In this document: positions 29,653-32,348 of the stretch, piece after piece
Layout: every line of letters starts with the position of its first letter
How positions within the stretch are numbered: position 1 is the stretch's first letter
Virus record (IMG/VR): IMGVR_UViG_3300020119_000082
Coordinates: 1 to 32,348 of that record
Source of the DNA: a virus
Direction: 5' to 3' (one strand)
DNA length: 32,348 nt
Position numbers and translations under genes: made by a program
Notes under the pieces: generated by a model
The model's input: only the letters and a program-made list of their open reading frames with translations
What the model was told of the DNA's origin: nothing
Database searches by the model: none

Positions 29653-31353
29653 ATGTCTTTTATTTACGACGACAAACGATTAGTTCAATCCCTCATAGAT
29701 GCTGCGGAAAAGCATGTTGAGAAATTCGGCCAGCAACGCCGTCCTCAGCCGGGCGGAGCTGCGCCTATTGAACGTCAGTGGCCTGGTGATAGACCAGAGG
29801 TTATACCAACTTATGAAATTGCCCAGAAGCTCTTATATCGTTTGCAGAGAGACTTGGGCGACCAAGATGCTCCAGCAGCCGGTGCTCCAATTGGAGTCGA
29901 AGGTATGGATCCATCTCAGCCAGGCACCAAACTACCAACCGACTCAACAAAAGACCTAAGAACTCTAGGTGACTTCTTACAATGGGCTGCCGCTAACAAA
30001 ATAACTTGGCAAGGCAAGCGCTTTGCTTGGACGCCAGCAGAAGTGCAGGCTAATCAGGATAAGCCAGATGACCCAACTCAAAAGGCTTGGGAGTTTACCT
30101 CTTATCGTACAGATAGAAGCGACCGTAGAATCGATCGTACTCCACAAACTGTCCCAGCTTATGCTGATAAGGGCGGCCTGATTGCTTATCTATCTTTTCT
30201 TCGAGACACTCCTGATGCACAAAACAACAAAGTACTAGCATTCATGTTAGCAACTTTGATTGGAGAAGCTAATGCCTATTTGAGAGTCGCGGGAGAGCAG
30301 ACTATTGATCCTCGTCACAAGCCAGGACAACAAACTGATATCAATCCTGAGACTATCGTTGATGTTATCCCAGATCCTATGGAATTGGATAAGTGGAATG
30401 CCGGTATCGATGAACACCCATTCCAAACCAGTACCGATACATTGCGTCAGCTAAGAGTCAAACACTTGGCCGATGCCGGTTCTTTCCAGGCTTGGTTTAG
30501 AAACAGAAATGTCAAGGTTGTTACTCCAGCCGGTCCAAATAATCAGCCACCAGCAAAAGCAACTGTTATGGGGGCTACTGCTTCAGATGGCGACCCATGT
30601 TTAGCTATCCACGTTCTTTACAAGAGAGCCGCTTACCTTAAGCAGGTAGCTGCGGGCGATGATGGTACTGTTACCAACTATAGTAAAGCTGTTGCTTTAT
30701 ATCTACAACAAGTCACCACCTTCGGTAGAAATTACCAGAAGGATGGAAAGCCTTGCGCTGTAGTTACCCCAGGTGTTCAAGGCGATCAGCCAGGACAGCA
30801 GCCAGGACAAGGCCAGCAGCAGCCAGGACAAGTCACTCCACAAGTCATGGGAAAGATTGTTATGGCATTGCCTTTGTTGGCACGCAGTGTCGATTTCAAC
30901 AGAATCAATCAATTCTTTGAACAATACACGGCAATGATTCCTGATACCAGAATTCAGGGAATGGGAACTCTAGCAGGTGATGCTATGAATCAAATTAATC
31001 AGATGATGGCCAACCCAATACCTGGATGGGATCTTTATGCTGGCCCTGAAACAGTTGCACACTCTCTGAAAAATGCGCCTAAAGATTATGATTCTTTCTG
31101 TGGCAACCTAAGAAAGATTGTTGAGCAAACTAAGATGGCCATCCAAACTTTCTATGATACCTATATGGTCCCACGTGATCCTACTAAGCCAGATGGTGGC
31201 CAGACACCAGAAATGCGTCAGTGGGCAGCATATGTCAAGAATCAACTAGCCGTTGCTCAAGACAATGAAATGAGAATTGATGCGCTTCTAGACCAGCGTA
31301 ATCAGGTAATTCATACTAACTATAAACCACACTCACAGACATATAGAAGATGA
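29653..31353 (+). CDS. Large hypothetical protein, probable virion component
   Basis: A 566-aa protein of unknown family. The N-terminus is helical, then a Pro/Gly linker (about 27-100) leads to a domain with LGDFLQWAAANKITWQGKRF and YADKGGLIAYLSFLRDTPDA. A third part (about 225-365) is mixed alpha/beta, a PGQQPGQGQQQPGQ linker lies at about 378-391, and a helical C-terminal domain follows (392-566). The arrangement of folded units joined by Gln/Pro/Gly linkers is the same style as the preceding gene. The AAAGG ribosome site lies before the ATG. Its last bases overlap the next start as ATGA. There are no enzymatic motifs. Confidence 0.75.
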   Translation: MSFIYDDKRLVQSLIDAAEKHVEKFGQQRRPQPGGAAPIERQWPGDRPEVIPTYEIAQKLLYRLQRDLGDQDAPAAGAPIGVEGMDPSQPGTKLPTDSTKDLRTLGDFLQWAAANKITWQGKRFAWTPAEVQANQDKPDDPTQKAWEFTSYRTDRSDRRIDRTPQTVPAYADKGGLIAYLSFLRDTPDAQNNKVLAFMLATLIGEANAYLRVAGEQTIDPRHKPGQQTDINPETIVDVIPDPMELDKWNAGIDEHPFQTSTDTLRQLRVKHLADAGSFQAWFRNRNVKVVTPAGPNNQPPAKATVMGATASDGDPCLAIHVLYKRAAYLKQVAAGDDGTVTNYSKAVALYLQQVTTFGRNYQKDGKPCAVVTPGVQGDQPGQQPGQGQQQPGQVTPQVMGKIVMALPLLARSVDFNRINQFFEQYTAMIPDTRIQGMGTLAGDAMNQINQMMANPIPGWDLYAGPETVAHSLKNAPKDYDSFCGNLRKIVEQTKMAIQTFYDTYMVPRDPTKPDGGQTPEMRQWAAYVKNQLAVAQDNEMRIDALLDQRNQVIHTNYKPHSQTYRR

Positions 31354-32348
31354 TACAATCAAATAGTGAAATCAATTTTCTAGTAGATACTATGATAGTG
31401 GAAACACTATTATCGGATGAGGGTTTGTCAAAAACCGCTCAAGCTGGAAATATCATTTCTAATTTGGTTGATAAGGTTAAGAACTATTTTGGTAATCAAA
31501 TAGATCCTAACAATAAATCTGGTTCTTTACTTAACTTAATAGCTCCTGGTGCTATCTCTATAGCTTTCAAAGCTATGGGATTTGGTTGGTTAGGAATTCT
31601 TTTTGGTCTAGCCATGCGAGTTTTTAATATAGATGTAAGCGGTATTCTTAGCTCTATCTATGAAAAAATTAAGGGTTTATTAGGTGGAGGCAAGCAAACT
31701 ACTTCTACTGAAGTTGACGCTATTGTTTCTTCCTCTGTTCAAGAACACACCAAGCCAGCCACTGAAGATGAGGCCAATAAAGCATCAGAGATGCTAGGTA
31801 CTACCTCTTCACAACTTTTGCGTGATGCTAAGTTTCTTAAGTTAGCTATGGTTGAATTTGAAAAATCAAATCTTGAAATGAAAAAAGACGCAGCTCCTTC
31901 TTTGTTGTCTTTGTTTAGTTCAAGAAAGTCTACAACTTCTAACTTACTAGTTAGAGTGTTGAGTTGGATTTTCAAGATAGCCATTGCCTCTGCCGGTTTA
32001 ATGGTAGCAGGTGATGTAATCAATAAGTTTCTTGGCAGACCAAATGCGCTGGATGGCAGCATTCAGAAGGGCCATCAAACTGGTCAGACTTCTGCACCTG
32101 TTGCTCCAGTTTCAGCCGCAACTCAAACAAGATTTAAAATCAATCCATCTTATAGAAACGAACAAAGAAATGTCTCAGATACTTGGATAGAATCTATACC
32201 TAATAGTGAGTCATCAATTGAATTGATGTTGGTTAATTTCGCTAAACAGGTATATCAGGGTCTTGATGGTTTAGAAGCTTATATTAGAACTGCTCCTGGT
32301 TTTCAGGCAGTAAGAGATAGAATTGTTACCTATAATAGGCTTTCTCAA
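31350..32348 (+). CDS. Membrane-segment protein, 3' truncated by window end
   Basis: The frame stays open for 333 codons from an ATG that overlaps the preceding stop (ATGA) to the right edge, so the gene continues outside. The N-terminal 55 residues are soluble. Residues about 60-92 are strongly hydrophobic and Gly-rich (IAPGAISIAFKAMGFGWLG, then ILFGLAMRVF), and a second hydrophobic stretch is at about 199-223 (VLSWIFKIAIASAGLMVAG), suggesting two membrane passes. A Pro/Ala/Thr linker follows at 245-260, then a soluble C-terminal region. In a virion operon this could be a tape-measure or injection protein, or a holin-like membrane factor; neither can be chosen here. Confidence 0.8.
   Translation, partial: MIQSNSEINFLVDTMIVETLLSDEGLSKTAQAGNIISNLVDKVKNYFGNQIDPNNKSGSLLNLIAPGAISIAFKAMGFGWLGILFGLAMRVFNIDVSGILSSIYEKIKGLLGGGKQTTSTEVDAIVSSSVQEHTKPATEDEANKASEMLGTTSSQLLRDAKFLKLAMVEFEKSNLEMKKDAAPSLLSLFSSRKSTTSNLLVRVLSWIFKIAIASAGLMVAGDVINKFLGRPNALDGSIQKGHQTGQTSAPVAPVSAATQTRFKINPSYRNEQRNVSDTWIESIPNSESSIELMLVNFAKQVYQGLDGLEAYIRTAPGFQAVRDRIVTYNRLSQ

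Noticed and set aside
1-32348. tRNA genes, CRISPR arrays, insertion sequences
   Set aside because: Intergenic gaps are all under about 140 nt, and none shows a cloverleaf, regularly spaced direct repeats or transposase features.

Overview
The window looks like part of the virion-assembly (head/neck, then probably tail) region of a large tailed double-stranded DNA bacteriophage. Three things support this. A complete large terminase (GpA-like ATPase plus nuclease, with a zinc ribbon), a portal protein and a capsid-maturation protease fused to a scaffold-like region all lie on one strand. The genes are packed tightly, with 1-8 nt overlaps or short gaps and mostly clear Shine-Dalgarno sites, so the host is bacterial. 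Most of the remaining proteins are long, unfamiliar, helix-rich proteins with Pro/Ala/Gly linkers, as in very large phages. The DNA is AT-rich by eye, uses the standard code, and every complete gene ends in TAA or TGA. No bacterial housekeeping genes, tRNAs, IS elements or CRISPR arrays are visible.

Layout. At 1-850 lie the 3' end of a Toprim (primase-like) protein and a sigma-region-4-like HTH protein, closed by a strong intrinsic terminator (815-850). At 957-10735 lie nine co-directional genes, mostly of unknown function. They include a possible HTH/terminase-small-like protein (4725-5489) and a class II CCA/poly(A)-polymerase-type nucleotidyltransferase with a long acidic extension (7357-9066). 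At 10707-11414 there is one minus-strand tandem-HNH endonuclease gene wedged against the terminase. At 11435-15255 are the terminase and portal. At 15321-20476 are a coiled-coil protein, a virion-type peptidoglycan hydrolase, a small possible Sm-like protein, a helical protein, a tyrosine/dual-specificity phosphatase and a helical protein. At 20614-24390 are a 51-aa protein and a 1205-aa protease-scaffold protein. At 24418-26375 are a Lys/Asp/Ser-rich low-complexity protein and two paralogous helical proteins. At 26417-32348 are a beta-rich structural candidate, three large unknown proteins and a membrane protein that runs off the end.

How it fits together. Terminase and portal would form the DNA-packaging motor. 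The 1205-aa protein would supply scaffold and protease. The hydrolase would open the cell wall at entry. The oddest feature is a 14-residue peptide, AYFQGGGGVNEPTP, found identically in the nucleotidyltransferase and in the protease-scaffold protein, where a 74-aa unit carrying it is repeated twice. The codons differ while the peptide does not. I infer that this could be a head-targeting or assembly tag, making the nucleotidyltransferase a candidate packaged enzyme. A second recurrent element is a short helix-Gly-helix hairpin present in at least six proteins here. I found no protein that I can recognise as the major capsid protein.
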